From Asaia bogorensis_B (GTDB taxonomy: Bacteria > Pseudomonadota > Alphaproteobacteria > Acetobacterales > Acetobacteraceae): a stretch of DNA of 64,000 nucleotides. The first letter of the stretch is position 1, and each line of letters opens with the position of its first letter. The DNA is taken from NCBI RefSeq assembly GCF_900465315.1, contig NZ_UBIX01000018.1. One strand, 5' to 3'. The notes beneath the pieces were generated by a model. The model did no database searches. It saw only the letters and a list, made by a program, of their open reading frames with translations, and was not told the DNA's origin. A program made the position numbers and the translations under genes. Positions 27,405 through 35,917 of the stretch are shown here, piece after piece.

Positions 27405-28280
27405 CTAGCGAATCAGGGCCAGCACCCCACGCGACAGCGCCTGCAAGGCATCAACGCGACTCAGCTTGACGCGCCCTGCGACCGGATCTTCCCGGCGCAG
27501 ACGTGCAGCGAGACGATGCGAGAGCGTGATCACTACCGCGCAATAAGCTCGCATGCGACGATCGCGCACCAGACCCGGCAGAGCCGCTGCCTGTCGATTG
27601 AGATGATCGACCTCGTCCAGCAGATGATCGAACACACGACGCAGCCCCGGCTTGCTGCGCGCCAGCAGAACATCCTCCACCTTGGCACCCTCCGCCGTCA
27701 GCATGTCCTGCGGCAGATAGGAGCGATCAAGCGTCCTCAGATCCGCCGTTACATCCTGCAAATGATTGATCACCTGAAGGGCGCTGCACAGCGCATCCGA
27801 CAAGGGTAGCGTCTCCGCGCGCTCGCCGTGCAGCAGCAACAGAAAACGCCCCACCGGATTGGCCGAGAACCGGCAGTAACCGAGCAGCTCATCCCAGCTC
27901 TGATAGCGGTTCTTCACAGCATCCTGACAGAACGCCGTGATCAGGTCTGTGGCTGTCTCCAGCGGCACATTTGTCTGGAGCAGATGGCGACGCAGAACAA
28001 CGGCCGTCTGGGCATCTGCCCGCTGGGGCGCCTCACGCTCACCACGGACCACCTCTTCCATGCCACGCAAGCGAGCGATCTTGGCTTCGGAAGAGAGCTG
28101 CTCGTTATCGACCATATCGTCGATAACCCGTGCGAAATTATAGTAGGCCGTAACATGCGCCCTGTTGCCCTTGGCAAACAGAAGCGACCCGACAGGAAAA
28201 TTCTCGTCAGCCGCGCCCTTGGCCGAGGTCACATCGGCTTCACCCCATACGGGATCAACCTGTTTGCCGATCGCATTCAT
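27405..28280 (-). CDS. hpnC: Squalene synthase-like HpnC (hydroxysqualene synthase)
   Basis: This 291-residue prenyl synthase is related to HpnD. The first aspartate-rich motif lies in YYNFARVIDDMVDN (46-59), and the second in NHLQDVTADL, followed by DRSYLPQDML. It converts presqualene diphosphate to hydroxysqualene. I chose ATG 28280 because it overlaps the hpnB stop by one base (TGATG), a classical coupled start. A longer frame adds 13 residues inside hpnB. It ends the minus-strand block hpnA-hpnB-hpnC. Confidence 0.93.
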   Translation of the reverse strand: MNAIGKQVDPVWGEADVTSAKGAADENFPVGSLLFAKGNRAHVTAYYNFARVIDDMVDNEQLSSEAKIARLRGMEEVVRGEREAPQRADAQTAVVLRRHLLQTNVPLETATDLITAFCQDAVKNRYQSWDELLGYCRFSANPVGRFLLLLHGERAETLPLSDALCSALQVINHLQDVTADLRTLDRSYLPQDMLTAEGAKVEDVLLARSKPGLRRVFDHLLDEVDHLNRQAAALPGLVRDRRMRAYCAVVITLSHRLAARLRREDPVAGRVKLSRVDALQALSRGVLALIR

Positions 28281-29449
28281 CAGGCATGTGTCTCCTCGGT
28301 ATAGAAACGACTTTTCCATTGCACGCCCCGACCACGATGATGGTCGACGGCCGATCCAAGGGTCGCGGCCATATAAAAGGCAGCAACGACCGGCAAGGCC
28401 AGAGCACGGACTGGCGAAAGCTTGAAACGCGACAATGTGGGCAGGAAGGAGATCACGGCCAGAAAGAGCGACGCGCCCCCCATGACCCTGACACGCCCGC
28501 GACCAAACAGGGCAAAATAGACGGGCGCCAGCCAGACCAGCGTCATACCCAGCACAGTGCAGAGCAGAATGATCGGGGAATAACGCAGCTGCACATAGGC
28601 CGTGCGCGCAATCATGCGCCAGATTTCACCAGCCCCCCGATAGGGGCGGATCGACCATGCCAGCATGCTGTGACCCAGATACAGCTTGCCACCCGCCTTC
28701 TTGATATCGGCAGCCAGTGAGCAGTCATCGATCAGTGCGCCACGTACCGACTCGACTCCGCCAATGCGCTCAAGCATGGACCGACGGACAAGTATCGTCC
28801 CGCCTGCAGCCCCCGCCACCGGCGAGGCCGGGTCGTTCACCTTCTCGAACGGGTAGAGCATCGCAAAGAAATAGACGAAGGCTGGCACAAGCAGCCGTTC
28901 TGCTGCGCTTTCACAGTTCAGCACGACCATTTCAGACACCATGTCGAGGCCGTCGCGCTCCCCCTTTTCCACCAGCGTCTCGAGATGAAGGGCGGAGTGA
29001 AGGATATCGGCGTCTGTCAGCAGCACGAACCCGTTGGAATCGATTTTTTCACGGGCCAGACATTCACCCTGATGCACGGCCCAAAGCTTCCCGCTCCATC
29101 CCTCAGGACGTGCCTTGCCTGTAAGTACGGTAAGACGTGCATGAGGATCAGCCACCTGACGCGCGAGATCGCCCGTGCCATCGGTACTGCCGTCATCCAC
29201 GACAATAACACTCAGCTTGCCCTGATAGTCTTGCTGCACCAGCGTCGCTACACAGGCCTGGATCGATTCAGCCTCATCTCGGGCAGGTACGACAATGGCC
29301 ACATCGGGCCAGATTTTCTCACCGGATTTCAGTCCCGTCGTTCCGGTACCAGGCGCAAGACGTTCTCCGGTACGCCAGAAGCGCCCATGCCCGAAAAGCA
29401 GTTTACCCCATGCCGCCAGAGCCGAGGCTGCCATGAAATGTCTGATCAT
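28280..29449 (-). CDS. hpnB: Hopanoid-associated glycosyltransferase HpnB
   Basis: The product is a 389-residue GT2-family membrane protein. The catalytic domain contains VVPARDEAESI, VVDDGSTDGT, LLTDADI and, further on, LIDDCSLAADIKKAGG, which is the general-base region. C-terminal hydrophobic segments (about 290-370) anchor it to the inner membrane. HpnB homologues occur with hopanoid genes and are linked to side-chain modification of bacteriohopanetetrol; the exact reaction is not settled. Its ATG overlaps the hpnA stop as ATGA, and its stop overlaps the hpnC start, so all three are coupled. Confidence 0.92.
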   Translation of the reverse strand: MIRHFMAASALAAWGKLLFGHGRFWRTGERLAPGTGTTGLKSGEKIWPDVAIVVPARDEAESIQACVATLVQQDYQGKLSVIVVDDGSTDGTGDLARQVADPHARLTVLTGKARPEGWSGKLWAVHQGECLAREKIDSNGFVLLTDADILHSALHLETLVEKGERDGLDMVSEMVVLNCESAAERLLVPAFVYFFAMLYPFEKVNDPASPVAGAAGGTILVRRSMLERIGGVESVRGALIDDCSLAADIKKAGGKLYLGHSMLAWSIRPYRGAGEIWRMIARTAYVQLRYSPIILLCTVLGMTLVWLAPVYFALFGRGRVRVMGGASLFLAVISFLPTLSRFKLSPVRALALPVVAAFYMAATLGSAVDHHRGRGVQWKSRFYTEETHA

Positions 29450-30447
29450 TTGGTGGCAATCCGTCCATGTTCACGAAACCAAGTGACTGCATCAGCCACC
29501 GCCTCACGCGCCGGACGTGGCGCATAGCCAAGCGTCTCCTGGGCCTTGAGCGAGGTGAAGAACATCATCTTCTTTGACATGGCCAGGGTCTCTCGCGTCA
29601 CACGGGGTTCGATACCAAAACCTCGCGCCATCCATTCGGATACGACAGCGACTGGCTGCAGCCATGACTGCCTGAGCTTGATCCGGGGCGGTTTGACACA
29701 GGCGACCTCGCCAATCAGGGCGAAAAGATCGCCCAGCATATAGTTTTCGCCGCCGAGGATATATTTTTCGCCAATCACGCCCTTTTCGAGCGCCAGCGCA
29801 TGACCCTCCGCCACGTCATCCACATGCACGATATTCAGGCCACTATCGACATAGGCCGGCATGTTGCCCGACGCGACATCCACGATCATCTGTCCGGTGG
29901 GCGTGGGCTTGATGTCACGCGGTCCAACCGGGGTGGAAGGGTTCACGATAACGGCAGGCAGACCGCGCTCGCGCACAAGCTTCAGCACCTCCTGCTCGGC
30001 GCGATATTTGGAGAGCTTGTACACGCCAATCACGTCGTGCTCGGTCACCGGCGTCAGTTCATTGGCCGGGCTGCCATCTTTCGTCAGCCCCAGCGCCGCC
30101 ACGGACGAGCAATAGACCACCCGCTCGATCCCGGCATCGAGCGCCGCCATCATGAGCCGCCTTGTGCCCTCGACATTGGCCCGCATCATCACAGCCGGAT
30201 CCGGCACCCAAAGGCGATAATCCGCCGCCACATGAAAGAGATAGCGGCAGTTTTCCAGCGCCGGTCCGAAGCTCTCGGGGGCCGTCAGGTCGCCAATCAC
30301 CAGATCGGCATCGAGCCCCTCAAGGTTGGAAAGATCGGCCCCGGCACGGACCATTAGTCTGATACGATGGCCGCGTTGCTTGAGAATACGCGCCACTGCC
30401 GAGCCAACAAAGCCGGTCGCGCCGGTAATCAGCGTGTATTCACCCAT
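29446..30447 (-). CDS. hpnA: Hopanoid-associated sugar epimerase HpnA
   Basis: This is a 333-residue extended short-chain dehydrogenase with a Rossmann motif LITGATGFVGSAVA at residues 6-19, a YCSSVAALG serine segment, and the Tyr-x3-Lys pair in VYKLSKYRAE. It belongs to the NAD-dependent epimerase/dehydratase group found at the head of hpn clusters; its substrate is not firmly known. I chose ATG 30447 because AGGG lies 7 bases upstream; a longer frame adds 7 residues. It opens a minus-strand operon with hpnB and hpnC and is divergent from the hpnL-like gene. Confidence 0.92.
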   Translation of the reverse strand: MGEYTLITGATGFVGSAVARILKQRGHRIRLMVRAGADLSNLEGLDADLVIGDLTAPESFGPALENCRYLFHVAADYRLWVPDPAVMMRANVEGTRRLMMAALDAGIERVVYCSSVAALGLTKDGSPANELTPVTEHDVIGVYKLSKYRAEQEVLKLVRERGLPAVIVNPSTPVGPRDIKPTPTGQMIVDVASGNMPAYVDSGLNIVHVDDVAEGHALALEKGVIGEKYILGGENYMLGDLFALIGEVACVKPPRIKLRQSWLQPVAVVSEWMARGFGIEPRVTRETLAMSKKMMFFTSLKAQETLGYAPRPAREAVADAVTWFREHGRIATK

Positions 30448-30569
30448 GATAGGCCCTGATGCTCTCATTTATTGCAAATCGATACCGCACCATACCGCTC
30501 GCGCAAGGACAAGCAACCTGCGCCTTATGGCTTTTTCGTCATATTGAGCCGCGCAGTAGCGAAAACTGA

Positions 30570-30586
30570 CTGTCTGGTGTAGACAG
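30570..30586. promoter_or_regulatory. Inverted repeat CTGTCT-N5-AGACAG in the hpnA/hpnL divergent gap
   Basis: Six-base perfect arms lie in the 270-base region between divergent hpnA and the hpnL-like gene. It is a candidate operator for control of both transcripts. No regulator gene is adjacent, so this is only a positional suggestion. Confidence 0.3.
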
Positions 30587-30717
30587 CCGCGAGCACTCGA
30601 CAGCGCACATACTCGCAAATTGCCGCAGGAGCTTTGTCCAACCTCCCGCATTGCCGGGCCTGTTCCTGGCCAGACAATGCGCCTCCGCAACCCTGCGACG
30701 TTCGGAACCGACTGGCC

Positions 30718-31776
30718 TTGAAAACACTCACCCTTGTTCTTGCCCTTATGGGCCTTGCCCTTCTTACGGGAATCATGGCCTGGCTTGGCATCGGTCATGT
30801 TTTCAGCGCCATGCAGCGTATCGGCATCGGGGGCTTTGCGTCCATCGTCGGCGGTCAGGCGCTGGTTGATATCGGTCTTGGCATTGCCTGGTTCAGTGCC
30901 TGTCCCGAGCTCGGGCTCTTTCGCGCCATTGCCTCACGCGCCGTGCGTGACGCTGCCGGGAACTGCCTGCCCTTCTCCCAGCTTGGCGGTATGGTGATTG
31001 GAATACGCGCCACATGCAGCATCCCTACCCTCACCCGTAGACTCGGCCCGCTACAGTGGCCTGCCGCTGTCGCCACCAATATCGTGGATATCACGACCGA
31101 AGTGCTGGGTCAGATCGTGTTCGTGATCATCGCCCTCGCCTGCCTGTTCGACCATGCGGGCACCAACAAGTTCACCTGGCCTGTTCTGGGCGGCATGGCG
31201 CTGCTGGCGCTCGGCATAGCCGGTTTCATCTGGACACAGCAGCGTGGCGGGGCCGCCATCCATTATGCTGCCCGCTTTCTGGGCCGTCATATTGCCGATG
31301 GCTGGCGCACCTCGCTGATCGACAACATGGACAATTTCCAGGCCGAACTCGATCAGCTCTGGTCACGCCCCGGTCGCATTGCCCTGGGCGCCACCATCCA
31401 CCTTCTTTGCTGGCTCGGCGGCGCCGCCATTACCTGGCTCTCACTCGAATTGCTGGGTGCCCATATCGGTGTTGTCGGCGCCATCGCCATCGAGGGCGTC
31501 GTTTGCGGCCTCATGTCCGCCTCGTTCCTTGTGCCAGCCGCTCTTGGCGTTCAGGAAGCCGCCTATGTCGCGCTTGGCTATTTCTTCGGCGTGGACGCTG
31601 AAATCTCGCTGGGCCTGTCGCTGCTGCGTCGTGGCCGTGACATTGCCATCGGTATCCCTGTCATGGCCTTGTGGCAGCTCTCCGAAATGCGCCGCCTGCG
31701 TCAGCCCAAGCGCCCGACATCCGCCGATACGACCCTCGATTACGCTGACACATCCTCACGGAGCGAAGCCTCATGA
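30718..31776 (+). CDS. hpnL: HpnL-like hopanoid-associated membrane protein (LPG synthase TM/UPF0104 family)
   Basis: This is an inner-membrane protein of about 352 residues with 7-8 hydrophobic helices and the family pattern of the lysylphosphatidylglycerol-synthase transmembrane region, including FLVPAALGVQEAAYVALGYFFGV near the C terminus. HpnL-type proteins are encoded with hopanoid genes and are thought to move or modify lipids. The start is uncertain: TTG 30718 (MKTLTLVLAL) gives a normal membrane-protein N terminus, while TTG 30634, preceded by CAGGAG, adds 28 Cys/Pro-rich residues. The last four bases overlap tyrA as ATGA. Confidence 0.8.
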   Translation: MKTLTLVLALMGLALLTGIMAWLGIGHVFSAMQRIGIGGFASIVGGQALVDIGLGIAWFSACPELGLFRAIASRAVRDAAGNCLPFSQLGGMVIGIRATCSIPTLTRRLGPLQWPAAVATNIVDITTEVLGQIVFVIIALACLFDHAGTNKFTWPVLGGMALLALGIAGFIWTQQRGGAAIHYAARFLGRHIADGWRTSLIDNMDNFQAELDQLWSRPGRIALGATIHLLCWLGGAAITWLSLELLGAHIGVVGAIAIEGVVCGLMSASFLVPAALGVQEAAYVALGYFFGVDAEISLGLSLLRRGRDIAIGIPVMALWQLSEMRRLRQPKRPTSADTTLDYADTSSRSEAS

Positions 31777-32660
31777 CCACGCCCTTGTTCGAGACGCTCT
31801 GCGTCATCGGTCCCGGTCTGATCGGCTCCTCCGTCCTGCGCCGGCTACGCGAGCGTCCCGGTCTGGTCAATCGCCTCGTCGTCGCCGATCGTGACCCCGC
31901 AGTGCTCGATCGGGTACGCGCCCTCGATCTGGGCGACGAGATCACAGCCGATCTCGCCAAGGCTGTCGCTGATGCCGATTGCGTCATGCTCTGCGTACCC
32001 GTCGGGGCTATCGCCCCGGTGGCCGAGACCATCATGCCCCACCTCAAGGCGGGCGCGATCCTGACCGATGTCGGCTCGACGCGCCGCAGCGTGGTTGACG
32101 CCCTGACACCCCATCTGCGCGACGATATTGCCTATATCCCGGCCCACCCCATGGCCGGTACCGAACATTCAGGCCCGGATGCCGGCTTTGCCAGCCTGTT
32201 TGAGGATCGCTGGTGCCTCCTGACACCGGACCCCCACGCCCCGCAGACCGACATCGACCGTCTTGCGGCTTTCTGGCGTGAAATGGGGGCCCGTATCCGG
32301 ATCATGGATGTCGATCATCACGACACGATCTGCGCGATGGTCAGCCACCTGCCTCATCTGATCGCCTTCACCATCTGCGGCACCGCCGATACGCTTGCAG
32401 AAGACATGCGTGCCGAAGTGCTGGACTTCGCCGCCTCGGGCTTTCGTGATTTCACCCGTATCGCCGCCTCAGACCCGACCATGTGGCGTGACATCTTCCT
32501 GAACAACAGCGACGCCCTGCTGAGCGTTCTGGACCGTTTCAGTCAGGACGCCGCCGCCATGGCCAAGGCCATTCGCGAAGGCGACGAGAAAACCATTGTC
32601 GACACGATTTCACGCGGTCGACGCATCCGCCGTTCCCTGCTCGAAAATCGTCAGGCCTGA
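31773..32660 (+). CDS. tyrA: Prephenate/arogenate dehydrogenase (TyrA family)
   Basis: The 295-residue product has an N-terminal Rossmann domain (CVIGPGLIGSSV, residues 10-21), the conserved HPMAGTEHSGP active-site segment, and a C-terminal helical dimer domain with VSHLPHLIAF and GFRDFTRIAASDP. It oxidatively decarboxylates prephenate or arogenate for tyrosine synthesis. It has no chorismate mutase or ACT domain. Its start overlaps the hpnL-like stop (ATGA), so it is cotranscribed with that lipid gene. Specificity for prephenate versus arogenate and for NAD versus NADP cannot be read with confidence. Confidence 0.93.
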   Translation: MTTPLFETLCVIGPGLIGSSVLRRLRERPGLVNRLVVADRDPAVLDRVRALDLGDEITADLAKAVADADCVMLCVPVGAIAPVAETIMPHLKAGAILTDVGSTRRSVVDALTPHLRDDIAYIPAHPMAGTEHSGPDAGFASLFEDRWCLLTPDPHAPQTDIDRLAAFWREMGARIRIMDVDHHDTICAMVSHLPHLIAFTICGTADTLAEDMRAEVLDFAASGFRDFTRIAASDPTMWRDIFLNNSDALLSVLDRFSQDAAAMAKAIREGDEKTIVDTISRGRRIRRSLLENRQA

Positions 32661-32702
32661 GCCTCTGCCTGCTGGCAAATGTAGGAAATGGTGGCTCGTA
32701 GT

Positions 32703-32958
32703 CATGGGGCGTTGCCCCATGCCCCACCAAAGGACAGTCGTCCTTTGGAAACCTGTTTGAAGAAATCAGGCCCTGAGGGGGAGTGGCTCTTATCGGCATG
32801 CGGGACAATGTCACCGCAGGAATGTTAAGCTTGTACATTTGGCAGTCGTGGGGCTTTGCCCCACACGCCACGGAAGAACACCCGTCCCTCCGGAGACCAC
32901 CTGTACCAATCGGAATACAGGGACTCCGCCCTGTCCCGGGCGCGGGGCAAAGCCCCGC
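32703..32958. repeat. Cluster of GC-rich palindromes (GGGGC-N3-GCCCC type), copy 2
   Basis: This 310-base gap between tyrA and pyk holds CATGGGGC-GTT-GCCCCATG (32703-32721), CCAAAGGAC-AGTC-GTCCTTTGG (32727-32748), GTGGGGCTTTGCCCCAC (32848-32864) and GCGGGGC-AAA-GCCCCGC (32942-32958). The first and last match elements at 27161-27183 and 27256-27272. Since tyrA and pyk converge, some hairpins may end both transcripts. No coding frame is convincing. Confidence 0.65.
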
Positions 32959-32970
32959 ACCTGACACTGA

Positions 32971-34443
32971 TCAGATCGTGACAACACGCAGGGTGTTGGT
33001 CGAGCCCTGCTGCCCGAAGGGAAGGCCGACGAGCAGAACCAGCTTGTCGCCCTTCTCGGCGTAACCCTCGGAAACGGCCAGACCGACCGCCTGATCGACC
33101 ACGCCTTCAACACCGTAAACCGGCGTTTCCTGACCCACGGACATGGCGCGTACGCCCCAGACCATGTTCAGACGACGCGCGGTTTCATCATCCGGCGTCA
33201 GCGCCAGAACCGGACAATCGGCGCGCTCACGGGCAATCTGCAGGGCACCACGGCCGCTCTGCGTATAAACCACGATCACGGCAGCCGAGACCGACTGGGC
33301 AACATGCCAGGCGGCTTCAGCAATAGCACCACCGGTCGTGCCGTCGCTGTCAGGGCGAAGGGCCTCTTCCTGCATGCGCCATTCGAGATCGTTCTCGACG
33401 CGACGCGTCACACGGGCCATCACCTCGACGGCTTCGCGAGGATACTTGCCCGCGGCGCTCTCGGCCGAAAGCATCACGGCATCGGTGCCGTCGAACACGG
33501 CGTTCGAGACGTCAGATACCTCAGCGCGCGTCGGGGTGGGCGAGGTGATCATGCTTTCCAGCATCTGCGTGGCCACGATCACCGGCTTGCCCTGGAAGCG
33601 CGCTTCACGAATGGCGCGCTTCTGCTCGATGGGCACTTCCTCGGCGGGGAGTTCAACACCAAGGTCGCCACGCGCCACCATCACAGCGTCAGAAAGCGCG
33701 ATGATGTCGCTCAGACGCTCCATAGCCTGCGGCTTTTCGAGCTTGGTCATGATCCAGGCGCGACCCTTGGCAATGTCCTTGGCTTCCTGCACGTCCTCGG
33801 GGCGCTGCACGAAGGAAAGGGCCACGTATTCGACACCAAGGTCGAGCGCGAAGGTGAAGTCCTTATGATCCTTCTCGGTCAGGGCCGGGATGGGCAGCAC
33901 AACGTCAGGCACGTTCACGCCCTTGCGCTCTGACAGCCAGCCACCGACTTCGACTTCGGTCTCCATATGCGTTTCGTCGCAGGAGATCACGCGCAGACGC
34001 ATCTTGCCGTCATCGAGCAGCAGACGGCTGCCGGGCTCGGCGGCGCGCATGATCTCGGGGTGTGGCAGACAGGCGCGACGGGCATCACCCGGCGTACGAT
34101 CCAGATCCAGACGGAAGCGTGCGCCTTCAATCAGTTCCACCTTGCCATCGGCAAAGGTGCCAACGCGCAGCTTGGGGCCCTGCATGTCGGCCAGAATGGC
34201 CAGCGGGCGACCAAGTTCGGCTTCAACATCACGGATGGTGGCGTGACGCTTGGCATGGTCTTCATGCGAACCATGCGAGAAGTTCAGGCGAAACACGTCA
34301 GCCCCGGCCAGCGCCAGGGTACGGATCATCTCATGCGTGGAGGAGGCCGGGCCGAGGGTCGCAACGATCTTCGTGCGGCGCTGTTCGGCCTCTTTCTTCA
34401 CTCCCGTACCCTGCGCCGAAGCTGCTTGAGGTGAGGACGTCAT
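32971..34443 (-). CDS. pyk: Pyruvate kinase
   Basis: The product is a 490-residue pyruvate kinase with all main landmarks: an N-terminal TKIVATLGPAS, FRLNFSHG, the TKLEKPQA active-site lysine region, MVARGDLGVELP, the ATQMLESM segment, and a C-terminal allosteric domain. It makes pyruvate and ATP from phosphoenolpyruvate. I chose ATG 34443 because GGAG is 7 bases upstream; a longer frame adds 11 residues. The N-terminal 20 residues are longer than in E. coli PykF and Gln/Ala/Ser-rich. It lies 42 bases after the SH3 protein gene on the same strand, so it may be read from the moeB promoter as well. Confidence 0.96.
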   Translation of the reverse strand: MTSSPQAASAQGTGVKKEAEQRRTKIVATLGPASSTHEMIRTLALAGADVFRLNFSHGSHEDHAKRHATIRDVEAELGRPLAILADMQGPKLRVGTFADGKVELIEGARFRLDLDRTPGDARRACLPHPEIMRAAEPGSRLLLDDGKMRLRVISCDETHMETEVEVGGWLSERKGVNVPDVVLPIPALTEKDHKDFTFALDLGVEYVALSFVQRPEDVQEAKDIAKGRAWIMTKLEKPQAMERLSDIIALSDAVMVARGDLGVELPAEEVPIEQKRAIREARFQGKPVIVATQMLESMITSPTPTRAEVSDVSNAVFDGTDAVMLSAESAAGKYPREAVEVMARVTRRVENDLEWRMQEEALRPDSDGTTGGAIAEAAWHVAQSVSAAVIVVYTQSGRGALQIARERADCPVLALTPDDETARRLNMVWGVRAMSVGQETPVYGVEGVVDQAVGLAVSEGYAEKGDKLVLLVGLPFGQQGSTNTLRVVTI

Positions 34444-34485
34444 ACTGATCTCCGATCCATTTGCTGCACGTTGCATATCATAGCT

Positions 34486-35490
34486 TCAGCTAGGCTGAAG
34501 CGTCTCTCCTGGCAACAGCCCCCAGAACACACGTCTGGGAAGCCATCCCGTATAGCCCTTGACCACCACCTTGCACCATGTTGACCCCTGGGGGCACAGC
34601 TTGAGCGTGCCTACTGTCCCGGGTTGCAACACAGCCACGACAGCGCTGTTTTCATCGGACTGGCTGTAGAGCAGCGTATCGCCCTGGCGCTGGCGTGCCT
34701 CGGTCTCGTTCGGCACATAGCCCAGCACGCGGGCATCGGCCTTGCCAATCACATCGCCTGATTTGGCCGAGGCCTCACCCACCGCAGCAGCATGACCCTC
34801 GGGTGGTTGCCCCGGAATCACGAAAGTGCGTTGTCCGACGAGCGTCGCCTGATGGACCCAGCCCTTCATACCGTCCGAATCCTCGATCAGACGCCAGACA
34901 TCGAACTCGCGCTCGACCTCAACCGGCAGACCACGGCGATGATAGACCCATTCGATCGGATAGCGCTGACCCGGCCCCTTGCGCATGAACACCTTGTCGG
35001 CACGCATTGCGGCGAAGCGCGGCAAGGGCAGACCCGTATTGGTTCCCTTGTCCTGCGGCGGTGCATCGGGCGCTGCGGCAGCCGCTGCAGCCGCATCGTC
35101 GGTGGCAGGTGGCGTGGCAGGCTGGGCGGCGGCAGTCGCCGCACCCGCTACGGCGGCACCGGCAGCGATACCTGCGGCCGTGCGCACATGATGCTTGCCC
35201 GCATGATGCGCACGAGCCGACCGGGCTTCCTCCGCCGCACGTGCGGCCTTGCGCTTCTTGCGGCTGCCCGCAGTCGTCCCGTCTGTCGCCTTTGCCGCGG
35301 TCGCTTTCGTTTTACCATGATGGGCAGAAGCACCGTGTGCTGAGCTCTTGCCGCTGGCGGAAGCTGACGCCGCGCCATGTTTGTGATGGTGAGTCGCGTG
35401 TTTGGTCGTCTGGGGCGCGGCTTCTGCCTGTGCGCCAAGCGGCAGCAGAATCGCCAGCCCGATGCCGTAGACGATGCGGAATGTCTTCAT
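34486..35490 (-). CDS. Exported SH3-domain protein with His/Ala-rich linker
   Basis: The 334-residue protein has a signal peptide (MKTFRIVYGIGLAILLPLGA, cleaved about residue 22-24). A long low-complexity region rich in His, Ala, Ser and Lys (about 25-145) includes a run of alanines near 130. One or two bacterial SH3-like domains follow (about 155-320, with RKGPGQRYPIEWVYHRRGLPVEV and LPRRVFWG). Such domains bind peptidoglycan or other envelope ligands. ATG 35490 is preferred over a longer frame that adds 12 residues. It lies 49 bases after the DsrE-like gene on the same strand and upstream of pyk. Confidence 0.8.
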   Translation of the reverse strand: MKTFRIVYGIGLAILLPLGAQAEAAPQTTKHATHHHKHGAASASASGKSSAHGASAHHGKTKATAAKATDGTTAGSRKKRKAARAAEEARSARAHHAGKHHVRTAAGIAAGAAVAGAATAAAQPATPPATDDAAAAAAAAPDAPPQDKGTNTGLPLPRFAAMRADKVFMRKGPGQRYPIEWVYHRRGLPVEVEREFDVWRLIEDSDGMKGWVHQATLVGQRTFVIPGQPPEGHAAAVGEASAKSGDVIGKADARVLGYVPNETEARQRQGDTLLYSQSDENSAVVAVLQPGTVGTLKLCPQGSTWCKVVVKGYTGWLPRRVFWGLLPGETLQPS

Positions 35491-35539
35491 GGGTGCATGG
35501 GTGCCAAGTTGTGGCGTTCGGGGCAAGAGGGGGGCCGCT

Positions 35540-35917
35540 TCACAGGCTCAGAATCTGGGCATCGATCGTGCGTTCCAGAAATGTCGTCACACCACAGATA
35601 CGCACGCTGGGGCACAGATCGGCCTGTGTCAGACCTGAAGCCTTCATACCGGCTTCGCAGGCCAGCACCTCACCGCCCAGCTCGAAAATGGCGGAACGCA
35701 GCGTTTCGAAGCCAGCAACCCCGCGCGACTGAAACACCTGATCGAGCCCCACATCGTCGAGCGAGGACCAGTCCCGGCATAACGCCGCAACACTCAGCCC
35801 CCCACTGAACAGGACAACCTCACGCCCCAGAGCCAGAGCCCCTGCTGCGAGCACAAAAGCGTGATGAGCCCGTTCGAACGAGCGATCCGCAAGCGTAATG
35901 CCCATGACACGCATCAT
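35540..35917 (-). CDS. DsrE/DsrF-like family protein
   Basis: This is a 125-residue DsrE-fold protein. The pattern of a short N-terminal strand, helix and VVLFSGGLSV turn, followed by GGEVLACEAGMKASGL with a central cysteine and a CGVTTFLERT end, is typical of small DsrE-like or peroxiredoxin-like proteins in sulfur or thiol chemistry. Its ATG overlaps the moeB stop as ATGA, with GGAGGG just upstream, so the two are coupled. A link to sulfur transfer for MoaD or ThiS-type carriers is an inference from context. Confidence 0.75.
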   Translation of the reverse strand: MMRVMGITLADRSFERAHHAFVLAAGALALGREVVLFSGGLSVAALCRDWSSLDDVGLDQVFQSRGVAGFETLRSAIFELGGEVLACEAGMKASGLTQADLCPSVRICGVTTFLERTIDAQILSL

